Counted from the stretch's first letter, positions 27,196-39,068 are shown. The stretch is 64,000 bases of DNA from Thioclava electrotropha (GCF_002085925.2 NZ_CP053562.1:352001-416000); one strand, 5' to 3'. Program-made: numbers and translations. Notes: generated by a model from the letters alone, not told the origin.

Positions 27196-28128
27196 GTGAC
27201 CGCGAGTTATTCGACGCTCAAACGCGCAATCCGCCCGGCCATGCTCTTCGGGCTGGCTGGCATCTTGGCTGCCTGCGCGAGTGCGCCGGAACAGCGCTAT
27301 GCGCAACCGACCCAGTCGACGAAGGCCGTGCCCGCCGAATATCAGGCGCGCGAAGATGACGGGAAAACCATCCCGGCGATCAGTCCGAAATATCTGGTGG
27401 AGCGCAACCGCCGCCAGGTCGTGCCCTATCACGGGCCCGAGGCTGTCGGGACGATCGTCGTCGATCCCTATGCGCGTTTCCTCTACTACATCACCGCGCC
27501 GGGCAAGGCAGAGCGCTACGGCGTCGCAGTCGGTCGCGATGGCAAGACCTTCTCGGGGGATGCCACGATCAAGCGTAAGCAGGAATATCCGAGCTGGACG
27601 CCGACGCAGAACATGATCCAGGAAGATCCCGACCTCTACGGGCCGCTGAAAGACGGTCTGCCGGGTGGTCTGGACAACCCGCTGGGCGCGCGTGCGCTCT
27701 ATCTCTACCAGGGTAATCGGGATACCTATTACCGCATCCACGGCACGATGGATCCGTCCTCGATCGGGCGTGCGACCTCGGCTGGCTGTATCCGTCTGTT
27801 CAATCAGGACATCATCGACCTGTTCGCGAAAGTGCCGAAGGGCACGCCGGTGAAGGTGCGCAGCCGCGCCGAGAGCCTCGAGATGGAAGGTCCGGTCGTG
27901 CAGCTGCATTCGGGCTATGTGGTCTCCGCCTATAATCAGGTGGCGATCAACGAGGACGAGGCCGCGTGGAAAGCCGGCCAGATCCCCGATCAGCAGAAGG
28001 TCGAGGAAGAGCAGCATCAGGCGTCGGTTGCGATGGCCCAAGAGGTCGGCGGCTCGGGCGAGACTGCCAGCTCCACCGTCGATTGCGGCTATTCCGGCAC
28101 CGGCACCTGCGTCGATACCAGCAACTGA
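27196..28128 (+). CDS. L,D-transpeptidase lipoprotein (YkuD domain)
   Basis: 310 residues from a GTG at 27196, 9 nt after AGGA; a TTG at 27190 is the alternative. The N-terminus is a lipoprotein signal with lipobox LAAC (Cys27). The catalytic YkuD domain follows, with YRIHGTMDP and [12 protein letters not shown], the conserved His and Cys of peptidoglycan L,D-transpeptidases. It would cross-link or tether peptidoglycan in the periplasm. The C-terminal 60 residues are acidic and contain two further cysteines ([10 protein letters not shown]) that might form a disulfide. Confidence 0.9.
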   Translation: MTASYSTLKRAIRPAMLFGLAGILAACASAPEQRYAQPTQSTKAVPAEYQAREDDGKTIPAISPKYLVERNRRQVVPYHGPEAVGTIVVDPYARFLYYITAPGKAERYGVAVGRDGKTFSGDATIKRKQEYPSWTPTQNMIQEDPDLYGPLKDGLPGGLDNPLGARALYLYQGNRDTYYRIHGTMDPSSIGRATSAGCIRLFNQDIIDLFAKVPKGTPVKVRSRAESLEMEGPVVQLHSGYVVSAYNQVAINEDEAAWKAGQIPDQQKVEEEQHQASVAMAQEVGGSGETASSTVDCGYSGTGTCVDTSN

Positions 28129-28156
28129 TCGAGCCGATCTTTTCGGAAAAATATTC

Positions 28157-28186
28157 ACGGCGCGGGGGCAACCTCGCGCCGTTTTT
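28157..28186 (+). terminator. Intrinsic terminator after the L,D-transpeptidase gene
   Basis: ACGGCGCG (28157-28164) pairs with CGCGCCGT (28175-28182), followed by a run of five T. Clear rho-independent form. Confidence 0.85.
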
Positions 28187-28322
28187 CTTGGGCCGCGACG
28201 CCTCCAGAGCCGCGCCAAATGACGCGATACGCGCCCCGATGCCGCAGCGTTTGCGCGTTCACGTCTTTCCTTGCGGGCCGGGTGACGCTAGGACTCGCGC
28301 GCAAGCAGATCAGGAGGATGCC

Positions 28323-29147
28323 ATGAGCGTCACCGGAACCACGCGGCAGAAAATGCCCGCAGATATTCTCGCGATGAAGGGCGGCGCGCCGATCGTTTGC
28401 CTGACCGCCTATACTACGCCGATTGCGAAACTGGTCGACAGCCATTGCGATCTCGTGCTGGTCGGCGACTCGGTGGGCATGGTGCTCCACGGGCTGCCCT
28501 CGACGCTGGGCGTGACGATGGAGATGATGATCCTCCACGGCCAGGCGGTCGCACGCGGGCTGTCGAACGCGCTGATGGTGATCGACATGCCGTTCGGGTC
28601 GTATGAGGAAAGCCCGGCGCAGGCGTTCCGCAGTGCCTCGCGCTTGATGGCCGAGACCGGCGCGGGGGCGGTGAAGCTCGAAGGCGGGGCGCATATGGCC
28701 GAGACCATCGCGTTTCTGACCGCGCGCGGTATCCCGGTGCAGGCCCATATCGGGCTGACCCCGCAATCGGTGAACACGCTGGGCGGCTACAAGGTGCAGG
28801 GTCGCGGCGATAGCCGGGCGCGTCTGGTCAAGGATGCGAAGGCGGTTGCCGAGGCGGGTGCGTTCTCGGTGGTGCTGGAGAAAGTGCCGCAGGGGCTGGC
28901 CGACGAGATCACCGCGATGGTCGCTATCCCCACCGTCGGCATCGGCGCGGGCGCGGGCTGCGACGGGCAGGTTCTGGTGGTCGATGACATGCTGGGCCTC
29001 TTCACCGATTTCAAACCGAAATTCGTCAAGCGTTTCGGCCAGCTCGGTCAGGAAGCCGAAGCCGCCGTCGCCGATTACGCAGCCGAGGTGCGCGAGCGCA
29101 GCTTCCCGGCAGCCGAGCACAGCTTCGCCGATGAGGTGAAGAAATGA
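28323..29147 (+). CDS. panB: 3-methyl-2-oxobutanoate hydroxymethyltransferase
   Basis: 274 residues; transfers a hydroxymethyl group from 5,10-methylene-THF to 2-oxoisovalerate, the first committed step of pantothenate synthesis. Motifs seen: ITVCLTAYT-like start ([16 protein letters not shown]), [11 protein letters not shown] with metal-binding Asp, VKLEGG, and [15 protein letters not shown] precedes the ATG. It overlaps panC by 4 bp. Confidence 0.96.
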   Translation: MSVTGTTRQKMPADILAMKGGAPIVCLTAYTTPIAKLVDSHCDLVLVGDSVGMVLHGLPSTLGVTMEMMILHGQAVARGLSNALMVIDMPFGSYEESPAQAFRSASRLMAETGAGAVKLEGGAHMAETIAFLTARGIPVQAHIGLTPQSVNTLGGYKVQGRGDSRARLVKDAKAVAEAGAFSVVLEKVPQGLADEITAMVAIPTVGIGAGAGCDGQVLVVDDMLGLFTDFKPKFVKRFGQLGQEAEAAVADYAAEVRERSFPAAEHSFADEVKK

Positions 29148-29983
29148 CGCAGGTGATCCGCAAGGCCGCTGAACTGCGCGACAAGGTGGCAGCGTGGAAG
29201 CGCTCGGGGATGCTGGTCGGCGTGGTGCCGACGATGGGCGCGCTGCATGACGGCCACCTCAGCCTCGCCCGCGCCGCGCGCAAGCAATCGGACCGCGTGA
29301 TCGTGACGGTCTTCGTGAACCCGATGCAGTTCAACAACGCCTCGGATCTCGACAAATATCCGCGCGACGAGGCGCAGGATCTGGCGCTGCTGGAAGCGGA
29401 AGGTGTGGATGTGCTCTTTGCGCCGGGCGTGGACGAGGTCTATCCCGACGGCTTCGCCACCACCGTGTCCGTCGCGGGCATCACCGAGCCGCTGGAAGGC
29501 GCGTTCCGGCCCGGCCATTTCGATGGCGTGGCGACGGTCTGCTCGAAGCTCTTCGGCATGACGCAGGCGGGGCGCGCGTTCTTCGGCGAGAAGGACTGGC
29601 AGCAATTGCAGGTGGTCCAGCAACTCACCCGCGATCTCAACATGCCGATCCGCATCATCGGCTGCCCGACCATCCGTGAGGAGGACGGTCTCGCGATGTC
29701 CTCGCGCAATGTGCGGCTGACGGCTGAGGAGCACGAACTGGCGCCGCGCCTGCATTCTGTGATGCAGGAAGCGGCCGCGAAGATCCGCGACGGCGTGCCA
29801 GTCGAAGGCGCCCTCAACGATGCGAAAACCGAGCTGAAAGACGCGGGATTCGGCGCGCTCGATTATCTGGAGCTGCGCACGGTCGACGGGCTGAAACCCG
29901 CCACGGACCTGGCGGAACCGGCGCGGATGCTGGCCGCGATCTGGCTGGGCGATGTGCGGTTGATCGACAATATCGCCGTCTGA
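29144..29983 (+). CDS. panC: Pantothenate synthetase
   Basis: 279 residues; ATP-dependent condensation of pantoate and beta-alanine. [13 protein letters not shown] carries the HIGH-type nucleotide motif, FVNPMQFN and [16 protein letters not shown] bind pantoate, and the second ATP motif lies in [11 protein letters not shown]. Co-transcribed with panB through an ATGA overlap. Confidence 0.97.
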   Translation: MTQVIRKAAELRDKVAAWKRSGMLVGVVPTMGALHDGHLSLARAARKQSDRVIVTVFVNPMQFNNASDLDKYPRDEAQDLALLEAEGVDVLFAPGVDEVYPDGFATTVSVAGITEPLEGAFRPGHFDGVATVCSKLFGMTQAGRAFFGEKDWQQLQVVQQLTRDLNMPIRIIGCPTIREEDGLAMSSRNVRLTAEEHELAPRLHSVMQEAAAKIRDGVPVEGALNDAKTELKDAGFGALDYLELRTVDGLKPATDLAEPARMLAAIWLGDVRLIDNIAV

Positions 29984-29990
29984 GGTCGAG

Positions 29991-30120
29991 AGGGGGCGCT
30001 GCCCCGCGGCTCCGCCGCCCCCCGGGATATTTCGACAAGAGCGAAGAAGGAGGGAATGCTCCTTCCCCTTGGTCCAAATATCCCGGGGTGAGGCGCGGCA
30101 CGCGCCGAGGGGCAGCGCCC
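29991..30120. repeat. Interspersed palindromic repeats, inverted pair (copy E)
   Basis: Two repeat halves facing each other between convergent genes. The left half is GGGGGCGCTGCCCC...CCCGGGATATTT; the right half is CCTTGGTCCAAATATCCCGGGG...GGGGCAGCGCCCC. The arrangement could fold into one long hairpin and act as a bidirectional terminator. Confidence 0.85.
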
Positions 30121-31401
30121 CTAAGACCCCAGCAGTTCCGCCAGAACAAGCGCCATGACCGTCGCGCTGTCGGTCATATCCTCGATTTCGACCCATTCGT
30201 CGGGTTGATGGGCGAGCTCCAGAAGCCCCGGACCGTAGGCGATGCAATTCTTCAGCCGCCCGATCCGGTCGATATGTTTCTGGTCATAGGTGCCGGGCGA
30301 GACGACATAAGCCGCCTCCCGGCCCAGCACCGCCTCGATCGCGGCGGCGGTGGAGCGCACGATCGGCGCGCCCTTCTCGGTCATCGTGGGCTGCACCTCG
30401 AACAGGTCGCGGATTTCGTAGCGGGAGCTGGGGCGCTGGGTTTTTACGCGCTCCATCAGGTCGGTGATTTCGGCCTTCACCTCGGCGAGGTCTTCCTCGA
30501 TCAGAAAGCGGCGGTCGATCACGATGCGGCAGCGATCAGCGACGCAGGGCGTGGGCAGGCCGGTGTAATCGGCCCCTTCTTCCGGCGCGCCGCCATGGAT
30601 CGAATTGACGTTCAGCGTCGAGGCCCGCGCGCCTTCCGGGATCACGGGCATCTCGGTCTGCTTGCCCAGAAGGAGCGGGTAGAGCGTCTCCTCCATCTCG
30701 CTCAGAACGGCGCTCATATGGCGGATCGCGCTGTCGCCGAGAAACGGCATCGAGCCATGCGCGATACGGCCATGGGTCTCGATCTCGGCCCACCAGACGC
30801 CGCGATGGCCGAGGCAGATCTGGTCCTTGTGCAGCGGCTCGGGGATGATGACATGCTGCACGCGGGTGGGATCGAAGCGGCCCTGCTCGGCCAGATAGGC
30901 CACGCCGCCATAGCCGCCCGATTCCTCGTCGGCAGTGGCGGAAACCTCGATACTGCCCGCGAAATCGGGGCAGGTGTCGAGGAACGCCTCCGCCGCGATC
31001 ACCGAGGCCGCCAGCCCGCCTTTCATGTCGCAGGAACCGCGCCCGTAGATGCGGTCTCCGTCGATCTCGGCCCCAAACGGGTCGCGGGTCCAGCCATGAC
31101 CGATCTCGACCACGTCGTGATGCGAGTTGAAATGCACGCAGTCGCCGGGGCGCGCGCCCTCGATACGGGCGACGAGGTTCCAGCGCGGATAGGTCTCGCT
31201 GTCGCCGGGCGCGCCATGGGCGCGGATCAGTTCGGTCGTGAAGCCGCGTTCGGAGAGGTAGGCCGCGAGAAAATCGCAGATTTCGCGGTAGTTTCGCCCC
31301 GGCGGGTTCAGCGTCGGAATGCGTATCAGTGCCTGCGTCAGCGCGATCAGATCATTGCGGCGCGCGTCGATGGCGGATTTCAGACGAGTGGCGAGGTCCA
31401 T
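30121..31401 (-). CDS. M20-family deacylase (ArgE/DapE type)
   Basis: 426 residues; zinc-dependent amidohydrolase of the acetylornithine deacetylase/succinyl-diaminopimelate desuccinylase family. Metal ligands appear in HFNSHHDVVE, GRGSCDMKGG and ADEESGG (catalytic Glu), and IPEP. The dimerisation lid domain is in the middle. The start at 31401 gives a normal family length; the frame extends upstream without support. Substrate is uncertain. Neither dapE nor argE is claimed because the neighbours do not belong to those pathways. Confidence 0.85.
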   Translation of the reverse strand: MDLATRLKSAIDARRNDLIALTQALIRIPTLNPPGRNYREICDFLAAYLSERGFTTELIRAHGAPGDSETYPRWNLVARIEGARPGDCVHFNSHHDVVEIGHGWTRDPFGAEIDGDRIYGRGSCDMKGGLAASVIAAEAFLDTCPDFAGSIEVSATADEESGGYGGVAYLAEQGRFDPTRVQHVIIPEPLHKDQICLGHRGVWWAEIETHGRIAHGSMPFLGDSAIRHMSAVLSEMEETLYPLLLGKQTEMPVIPEGARASTLNVNSIHGGAPEEGADYTGLPTPCVADRCRIVIDRRFLIEEDLAEVKAEITDLMERVKTQRPSSRYEIRDLFEVQPTMTEKGAPIVRSTAAAIEAVLGREAAYVVSPGTYDQKHIDRIGRLKNCIAYGPGLLELAHQPDEWVEIEDMTDSATVMALVLAELLGS

Positions 31402-31517
31402 ACCCAAGGCTAGCGCCGGGCGCCGCCGCCGGCCAAGCGAAAACGCAAGGATTGAAAACACATGGCTTTTAACACCCGCGCGCGCTATTGCGGTGCAAAT
31501 TCCTACGGAGGGACCGG

Positions 31518-31826
31518 ATGAACCTGTTCTTGGCCTTCGCGCTCGTGCTTTGCATTGCGGTCGGAGGGTGGCTGTCGAAATACGACTGGGCGAAGCTTTT
31601 GGCGCTGGTGCCTGTCGCGATGATCGTGCCTGCATTCTACATGACCGGCACCGCCTGCGGTGCGGGCTTCGTGCTGCATTTCTTCTCCGACACGGCGAGC
31701 TGCTCGAACGGCTACGTGCCGCGCCAGATGTTCGCCGCGACCTATGTGCTCGCGCTGATCCCGGTCGCGGCCTCGGCCATCGTGATCAAGCTGATCCGGA
31801 TCGGCATGGCGCGCCGGAAGGGCTGA
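31518..31826 (+). CDS. Small multipass membrane protein, unknown
   Basis: 102 residues with three hydrophobic segments (about 3-20, 30-55 and 72-93) and two cysteines that could pair across the periplasmic loop (TACGAGF and ASCSNGY). GGAGGG precedes the ATG. No known domain recognised. Confidence 0.6.
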   Translation: MNLFLAFALVLCIAVGGWLSKYDWAKLLALVPVAMIVPAFYMTGTACGAGFVLHFFSDTASCSNGYVPRQMFAATYVLALIPVAASAIVIKLIRIGMARRKG

Positions 31827-31887
31827 TCTGGTCAACCGCGCCGCCACGGCCTAGGCTTGCGACAGCGAAGGGCAAGGAGGGCGCGCG

Positions 31888-32166
31888 ATGCTGGCCTTCA
31901 TTCGACTGGCGATCTTCGGGCTGATCGCGCTGACGATCCTGTTCTGGCTGGTGCGTCTCTATGCCCGGTCGGTCCGGCGCGAGGCGCTGGAAGAGGATTG
32001 GAACGAGGCCGCTGCCGAGGGCCGAGCCGAGACCACGCGCGATACCTTCGTCGAGGCCGGGATGCGGGACTATGAGAAAAGCCTGCTGCGCAAGCTGATC
32101 TGGCTGGTCTATGTCCTGCCGATCATCGTGGTGGGGCTCATTATCTATCTGATGAATTACAGGTGA
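31888..32166 (+). CDS. Small two-helix membrane protein
   Basis: 92 residues: an N-terminal transmembrane helix (about 2-24), a charged cytoplasmic hairpin (VRREALEEDWNEAAAEGRAE...), and a C-terminal helix (about 68-90). AAGGAGGG precedes the ATG. It ends 7 bp before the DUF1523 gene, so both are probably one unit. Confidence 0.65.
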   Translation: MLAFIRLAIFGLIALTILFWLVRLYARSVRREALEEDWNEAAAEGRAETTRDTFVEAGMRDYEKSLLRKLIWLVYVLPIIVVGLIIYLMNYR

Positions 32167-32173
32167 GAATCCG

Positions 32174-32797
32174 ATGCGTTACGTGAAATGGGGCTTCTGG
32201 CTGGTCGTGATCGGCTTCGTCGCGGTGTTCCTGCATTACAACCTGCCGCGCCATGACATCGTGCGGATCGTCGGCACAGAGGTGCGCCGCGTCGATTTCG
32301 GCGAGAACTCGATCTTCTGGGCCGCGCCTGACGTCGGCACCGCGAGTGCGACCAGCCGAGATGTGCGTTTCATCAACTCTGTGCGTCCCAACGGCAAGAC
32401 GCTGGTCTTCCGCAACGAGGATACCGGCTGGGGCTGGCCGCCTTATTTCAAGCTCGACAGTTCGGACCTGCAGGCACAGGCGGAGTCGCTGATCTCGACC
32501 TCGGCCGATCCGATCTGGGTGTCGGTGACGCGCTATGGCTGGCGCTCGCGCTGGCTGACGATCTATCCGAATGCGGTCGGGCTGAAGGTCGTGCCGGGGC
32601 CGGATACGCGGATCATTCCCTGGGGCAGCATCATCATCCTGACGCTTCTGGTGATTGTCTTGCTGACGATCCGGGCGATGTGGCGACAGTTCCGCCAACG
32701 CTCGATCGACCCGTTATTCGAGGATGCGAGTGAGGCCTGGGACGACGCCGAAGAGGGCGCGAAGGGCTGGTTCGACCGCTTCATCGGACGCAAGTGA
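32174..32797 (+). CDS. DUF1523 family protein
   Basis: 207 residues. N-terminal transmembrane segment (about 5-22), a mostly beta extracytoplasmic domain with VRIVGTEVRRVDF, FINSVRPNGKTLVFRNEDTGWGWPPYFKLDSSDLQ (in two blocks) and VTRYGWRSRWLTIYPNAV, then a second transmembrane helix (about 155-175) and an acidic tail. These blocks are characteristic of DUF1523, found in alpha- and gammaproteobacteria; function unknown. Confidence 0.85.
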   Translation: MRYVKWGFWLVVIGFVAVFLHYNLPRHDIVRIVGTEVRRVDFGENSIFWAAPDVGTASATSRDVRFINSVRPNGKTLVFRNEDTGWGWPPYFKLDSSDLQAQAESLISTSADPIWVSVTRYGWRSRWLTIYPNAVGLKVVPGPDTRIIPWGSIIILTLLVIVLLTIRAMWRQFRQRSIDPLFEDASEAWDDAEEGAKGWFDRFIGRK

Positions 32798-32852
32798 GAC
32801 GCGGGTGCAAGGCCGGCAGGCCGCGCCCAACTCAGACCGACGCTGAAACGCA

Positions 32853-32881
32853 AAAGCCCCGCCACAGAGTGACGGGGCTTT
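32853..32881. terminator. Bidirectional intrinsic terminator
   Basis: AAAGCCCCG pairs with CGGGGCTTT around a CCACAGAGTGA loop. It separates the convergent DUF1523 and grxD genes. Confidence 0.85.
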
Positions 32882-32902
32882 CGATTAAGTCGGGATCTGC
32901 GC

Positions 32903-33262
32903 TTAGGCGTTGGCGGCGCGGATCTGCTCGGCGGCGTCCTTGTTGAAGCTCACGCCCTTGGTCTCGAACAGCTGATCCAGCTCGCCCGAGAGGGTCATCT
33001 CGGTAATGATGTCGCAGCCGCCGACGAATTCGCCTTTGACGTAGAGCTGCGGGATGGTCGGCCAGTCCGAATAGTCTTTTATGCCTTGGCGGATGTCCTG
33101 ATCCGCGAGCACGTTGACGTCCTTGTAGGTCACGCCCATGAAGTTGAGCACGCCCGCGACGCGGCTCGAAAACCCGCATTGCGGCATGTCCTTGGTGCCC
33201 TTCATGAAGAGAACGACGTCATTCTCAGAGATTTGCTGGGCGATTTGGTCTTGCGCGTTCAT
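32903..33262 (-). CDS. grxD: Monothiol glutaredoxin Grx4 family
   Basis: 119 residues with the CGFS active site at 29-32 (PQCGFSSR), plus [19 protein letters not shown], which binds glutathione. Monothiol Grx4 proteins bridge a [2Fe-2S] cluster and deliver it or sense iron. The next gene upstream encodes its usual partner BolA, 42 bp away. Confidence 0.96.
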   Translation of the reverse strand: MNAQDQIAQQISENDVVLFMKGTKDMPQCGFSSRVAGVLNFMGVTYKDVNVLADQDIRQGIKDYSDWPTIPQLYVKGEFVGGCDIITEMTLSGELDQLFETKGVSFNKDAAEQIRAANA

Positions 33263-33304
33263 CGCTAAATCCTTTCTCCGTCCCGCTTGGAGACGTGTGT
33301 GAAA

Positions 33305-33547
33305 TCATTCGGGCGCTTTGGTGGTCAAAGCGAGCGCGTGCAGCACTCCGTTCGGCCCGTCCATCGCCCCTTTGAGCGCGGCATAGACCGCGCGCTGTTG
33401 CTGGACGCGGTTCTTGCCGCGGAAGCTCTCGTCGATGACCTCCGCCGCCCAATGATTCCCGTCCCCGGCGAGATCGGTGATCGTGATCTTGGCATCGGGG
33501 AATTCCGCCCGGATCAGGGCTTCGATGTCATGGGCTTCCATTGCCAT
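33305..33547 (-). CDS. bolA: BolA family protein
   Basis: 80 residues. The BolA core is visible: IEALIRAEFPDAKITITDLAGDGNHW, VIDESFRGKNRVQQQRAVYAALKG and a C-terminal LHALALTT with the invariant His. GAGGAG precedes the ATG. Forms a heterodimer with the CGFS glutaredoxin encoded next to it, for iron-sulfur trafficking. Could equally be named IbaG; the subfamily is not certain. Confidence 0.92.
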   Translation of the reverse strand: MAMEAHDIEALIRAEFPDAKITITDLAGDGNHWAAEVIDESFRGKNRVQQQRAVYAALKGAMDGPNGVLHALALTTKAPE

Positions 33548-33625
33548 AAATAGGGCTCCTCGTCCTTTGCCGCAAACTTAAGTGGCGCGGCGGCTGGCTG
33601 CAAGGGGATGCGCTGGGGCGCGGAC

Positions 33626-34693
33626 CTATGCGGTGGCCGCTGGCGGGTGCAATCGCGACAGGAAAAACATGAGCGTCGCGATGACCACGCTGCCGATGAA
33701 CATCGCGGCGGCTCCGGCGGCCGTCACCGGCAGGGAATGGCCCGGCGCACCGATCTCTCCGGCGAGCAGGAAGCACATGTTGATGTCGATCCCCATCAGC
33801 GTTGTGCGAGGATGGGCGCGCAGCAGCGCACCGCCCGCGATGAAGGCGAAGGCGAGGATCAGAAGCTCGGTCTGGTCGCCGCCCGACAGATGCGTGAGCC
33901 CGCGATAGGCGACCGCGGCGAGCACCCCAAGCGCGACACCGGGCACAAGGAAGCGCACGGCAGGGCGCGGATTCGGCATGGAGCCCAGCACCGAGGAGAA
34001 GACGATCACCGAAAGCGCGGCGGCTGTTGCGGCGGGATGGGTGAAATGGGCGTCGATCAGCGTGGCCCCGCCCGTGAGCACCGCCACCGCCGCCATGCGC
34101 AGCCAAAGCTGCTGGACGAAATGCGGGTTCGGCCGCGGCGGCATCGGCGCGCGACGGGCGGGCGTGAAGAGCCAGTTCACCGCCGTCACCGAGATGACGC
34201 CCAGAAGGGTGCAGGCGACCCGGTCGAGCGCGAGCGGGATCGCATCCGCCCCCATCCCCAGCGCGGGCATCACCACCACGCCGATCGTGATCGCCATCAG
34301 CGTGAAGCCATAGGCCCAATGCGTCCCGATCCGGTAGGCGATGCCGACACCGACGGCTGCGGTCAGCGCCACGGTCAGCGCGATTCCCGGCACCGGAAGC
34401 CATGTCAGAGCCGCGATCCCGATACCGGCACCGACCAAGGTGCCTGCGACCCGCAGCACCGCGCGCAGCGCCATGTCTTCGCGATGGGGTTGGATCACGA
34501 CCCAGACGGGCATGGCCGCCCAATAGATATTGGTCAGGCCCAGTAGCCGGGCGGCAGTCAGGGCAAGCGTCGCGGCGAGGAACAGCCGGGCGGCATAGGC
34601 GAGGGTGGAACTGGTCAAAGCGGGAACCTGAAATCGGTGGATCGCCGCGACATTAGCTTGTGCGCGGGCGGTAAAAAACCGCCCGGCGCGCAT
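33626..34693 (-). CDS. FUSC-family membrane protein
   Basis: 355 residues, almost all hydrophobic, with about ten helices in two bundles. The YWAAMPVWVVIQP and R-x-x-G-T-x-x-G-A-x-x-G motifs (RVAGTLVGAGIGIAAL) and HFTHPAATAAALSV resemble the fusaric-acid-resistance (FUSC/AaeB) family, which exports aromatic acids. It lacks the large cytoplasmic domain of AaeB. AGGGCGG precedes the ATG, 26 bp after the purL stop, so it may be co-transcribed. Confidence 0.75.
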   Translation of the reverse strand: MRAGRFFTARAQANVAAIHRFQVPALTSSTLAYAARLFLAATLALTAARLLGLTNIYWAAMPVWVVIQPHREDMALRAVLRVAGTLVGAGIGIAALTWLPVPGIALTVALTAAVGVGIAYRIGTHWAYGFTLMAITIGVVVMPALGMGADAIPLALDRVACTLLGVISVTAVNWLFTPARRAPMPPRPNPHFVQQLWLRMAAVAVLTGGATLIDAHFTHPAATAAALSVIVFSSVLGSMPNPRPAVRFLVPGVALGVLAAVAYRGLTHLSGGDQTELLILAFAFIAGGALLRAHPRTTLMGIDINMCFLLAGEIGAPGHSLPVTAAGAAAMFIGSVVIATLMFFLSRLHPPAATA

Positions 34694-34719
34694 GTCCGCC
34701 CTGCGTCAGGTCACAGAAC

Positions 34720-36882
<2,163 letters not shown>

Positions 36883-36963
36883 GAGGATCCTCCGGCATCG
36901 GCTTCGCCGCCCCTATTAGGCGAATATGTGCAGGGGGAAAAGAGAGGCCGGACGTCGCGGAAA

Positions 36964-36993
36964 GAAAAAACGCGAGGCCCGAAGGCCCCGCGT
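36964..36993 (-). terminator. Intrinsic terminator after the small exported-protein gene
   Basis: ACGCGaGGCC pairs with GGCCcCGCGT; on the minus strand it is followed by TTTTTTC. It separates that gene from purL. Confidence 0.85.
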
Positions 36994-37023
36994 CGTAAAA
37001 GCGCGTATCAGGTGTCGCTCGGA

Positions 37024-37620
37024 TTACGAGCGCATGTCCACCTGCGTCTCGAGATTGGTCAGCAGCTCCGACACGGTCCAGCCAAGCTTGACCTGACCAT
37101 TGACGGCTGCGCCTTTCGGCACGTTGATCTTGAAGAGCGACACGGTGGTGTCGAGCTTCGGCGAGGTGCGGATATAGACGGTGTCGTAGCCGTCATTCGC
37201 CTCGACCTTCTCGATCATGCCGATGATGTTGCCATCGACGCTCATTGCCTTGTCTTCGGCATTGGCGGCGGTTTTCATGCCCGTGATGCCGGCTTCGTCG
37301 GTCAGCTGGCGCTGCGCGGGGATCATTTCCTCACCCATCGAGGTGCTGTCGAACGTCGCGGTGCCGGTCTTCACGTCCGTGATGCCGTACTGGTCGGTCG
37401 ACTCGAAGGTGTTCGACGAGGTCACCGCGGGCGGCGTGCCCGTCGAGGTTTCCTGACCCGGCACCGCGCCAACACGATAGTCGGCGATGCCGTAATACTG
37501 GCCGTCACCATTATTCGTGGAGGGCACTTTCGACAGGTCGAGGGCCGAAGCCGAACCTGCGATGGTCATCGCGCCAAGAAGAGCGGTCGAAGCGGCAAAG
37601 ATGTTTTTCGCGGTAGTCAT
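37024..37620 (-). CDS. Small exported protein with PRC-barrel-like C-terminal domain
   Basis: 198 residues. Signal peptide (about 1-26, ending ASA) and a repetitive middle with YGIADYRVG, YGITDVKTG and AGITGMKTA. The C-terminal 75 residues (DGNIIGMIEKVEANDGYDTVYI, then WTVSELLTNL) resemble a PRC-barrel. No cysteine in the mature protein. AAGGATA precedes the ATG, and the gene is monocistronic with its own terminator. Periplasmic function unknown; the PRC-barrel assignment is weak. Confidence 0.65.
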   Translation of the reverse strand: MTTAKNIFAASTALLGAMTIAGSASALDLSKVPSTNNGDGQYYGIADYRVGAVPGQETSTGTPPAVTSSNTFESTDQYGITDVKTGTATFDSTSMGEEMIPAQRQLTDEAGITGMKTAANAEDKAMSVDGNIIGMIEKVEANDGYDTVYIRTSPKLDTTVSLFKINVPKGAAVNGQVKLGWTVSELLTNLETQVDMRS

Positions 37621-38046
37621 AACAGTATCCTTTCAACTGGTTACTCAAGTGCTGCGCCGTTGCTGGCGTCGGGAAAGGAACGGCCTGAACCGGCGAAAGT
37701 TCACTGAAATTTTTGTGAACGAGATCGTGGAATTTTAAATGAACCTAAGGGGATAGTTGCGCGTAGAGCGGGGTTTTCCCGGTCGCGACCGCGTGAAATT
37801 TCGTGAGATCGGGGCTGTTGGGAGGGGCTCTCGCGCCCTGCGTGAAGGCCGCATCTGGGCGTTGGACAAAAAAAAGGCCGAGCAAAGCTCGGCCAAAGTC
37901 CAACAGGGAGGTAGAAGGTGCTGCGCCTTTCGGCACGGCCAACCCTTCTGAGCCTCATTTATGGGCAGTTTGTTAACGCATCAAGGGAAAACATGCTGCG
38001 GGCGCATCATGGCCGGTATGCGTTGCGGTAAAGTCGCGGTGCAACT
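37621..38046. other. Intergenic region between the exported-protein gene and lysR
   Basis: 426 bp holding the promoter region of the exported-protein gene and the LysR terminator. No gene is supported; short ORFs here lack ribosome binding sites. Confidence 0.6.
37861..37904 (-). terminator. Intrinsic terminator of the LysR gene
   Basis: Core GGCCGAGC-AAA-GCTCGGCC with a T-run on the minus strand. The outer sequences GTTGGAC (37861-37867) and GTCCAAC (37898-37904) are also complementary, giving an extended stem. Confidence 0.85.
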
Positions 38047-38949
38047 CTAGGTTGAATCGCCCGCCTGGAAGCGCCGATAGTTGGTGATTTCTTCCTGAAT
38101 GAAGTCGCGGAAAGCGGTCACACGGCGCGACGAGCGCAGCTCTTCGGGGTAGGCGAGGAAGATCGGGATCTCGACCGATTCCAGATCGGGCAGCACCCGC
38201 TGCAGGTCGTTGAAATCGGCGGTCAGGTAGTCAGGCAGGATGCCGATGCCGATATGGTTCAGGACCGCCTGCAGCACGCCGAAGTAGTTGTTCACCGTCA
38301 GCGTCGAGCTTTGATCAAAGGCCAGAACCTGCCGCGCAAGCTGCGCGCCCGCCTGCACCTGCGGGGTGCGCGGGGTCTGGCAGATCAGGCGATGCTTGCG
38401 CAGATCCTCGATCTTTTCGGGCGAGCCCCATTTCGCAAGATACTCGGAAGTCGCGTAGAGCCGCATCCGAATGTTCAGCAGGCGCTTGCGGATCAGGTCG
38501 GCCTGCGCGGGTTCTTTCATGCGCACGGCGACATCGGCCTCGCGCATCGGTAGGTCGAGCACCCGCTCCTCCAGCATGAGGTCGATCTTCAGATCGGGAT
38601 ACTTCTCATAGAGCTTCGTCAGACGCGGCGCGAGCCACAGCGTGCCGAAGCCCGTCGTGGTGGTCACGCGCAGTTCGCCGAACACTTCCTCTTCGCTGTC
38701 ACGAATGCGTGCGGAGGCGCTGTCGAGCTTTTTCGCCATCGACGAGGTGGCCTCGAACAGCAATTCGCCCTGCTCGGTGAGAATCAGTCCGCGGGCGTGA
38801 CGGTGGAAAAGAGTCGTTCCGAGGGCCTCTTCGAGCGCCCGGATCTGTCTGCTCACGGCAGATTGAGACAGGTGCAGTGCGTCGCCGGCATGAGTCAAAG
38901 ACCCTGCATCGGCCACTGCGTGGAAGATTCTGAGCTTGTCCCAATCCAT
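38047..38949 (-). CDS. LysR-family transcriptional regulator
   Basis: 300 residues. Classic N-terminal wHTH (MDWDKLRIFHAVADAGSLTHAGDALHLSQSAVSRQIRALEE, shown here only as DAGSLTHAG and LSQSAVSRQI) and C-terminal periplasmic-binding-like effector domain. I start at the ATG 38949; the upstream extension uses a TTG. It is divergent from the indolepyruvate oxidoreductase gene across 157 bp that contain a perfect T-N11-A type dyad, so control of that gene is likely. Confidence 0.9.
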   Translation of the reverse strand: MDWDKLRIFHAVADAGSLTHAGDALHLSQSAVSRQIRALEEALGTTLFHRHARGLILTEQGELLFEATSSMAKKLDSASARIRDSEEEVFGELRVTTTTGFGTLWLAPRLTKLYEKYPDLKIDLMLEERVLDLPMREADVAVRMKEPAQADLIRKRLLNIRMRLYATSEYLAKWGSPEKIEDLRKHRLICQTPRTPQVQAGAQLARQVLAFDQSSTLTVNNYFGVLQAVLNHIGIGILPDYLTADFNDLQRVLPDLESVEIPIFLAYPEELRSSRRVTAFRDFIQEEITNYRRFQAGDST

Positions 38950-39047
38950 CAAGGTCACTTTCGCTTTATCATCTGCTGTTCCGCGCAAGTTTCTTTACAT
39001 TAATCTCGAGGATTTACGAAACCGCTAAGTAACAATTTTCCGCTTTC

Positions 39048-39068
39048 TAGGTCAGATATTATGACCTA
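39048..39068. promoter_or_regulatory. Candidate LysR operator
   Basis: Perfect 7-bp arms TAGGTCA (39048-39054) and TGACCTA (39062-39068) around a 7-nt AT-rich spacer. The inner TCA...TGA fits the LysR T-N11-A rule. It lies 38 bp before the start of the oxidoreductase gene, and the spacer contains a TATTAT that could be a -10 element. Confidence 0.55.
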
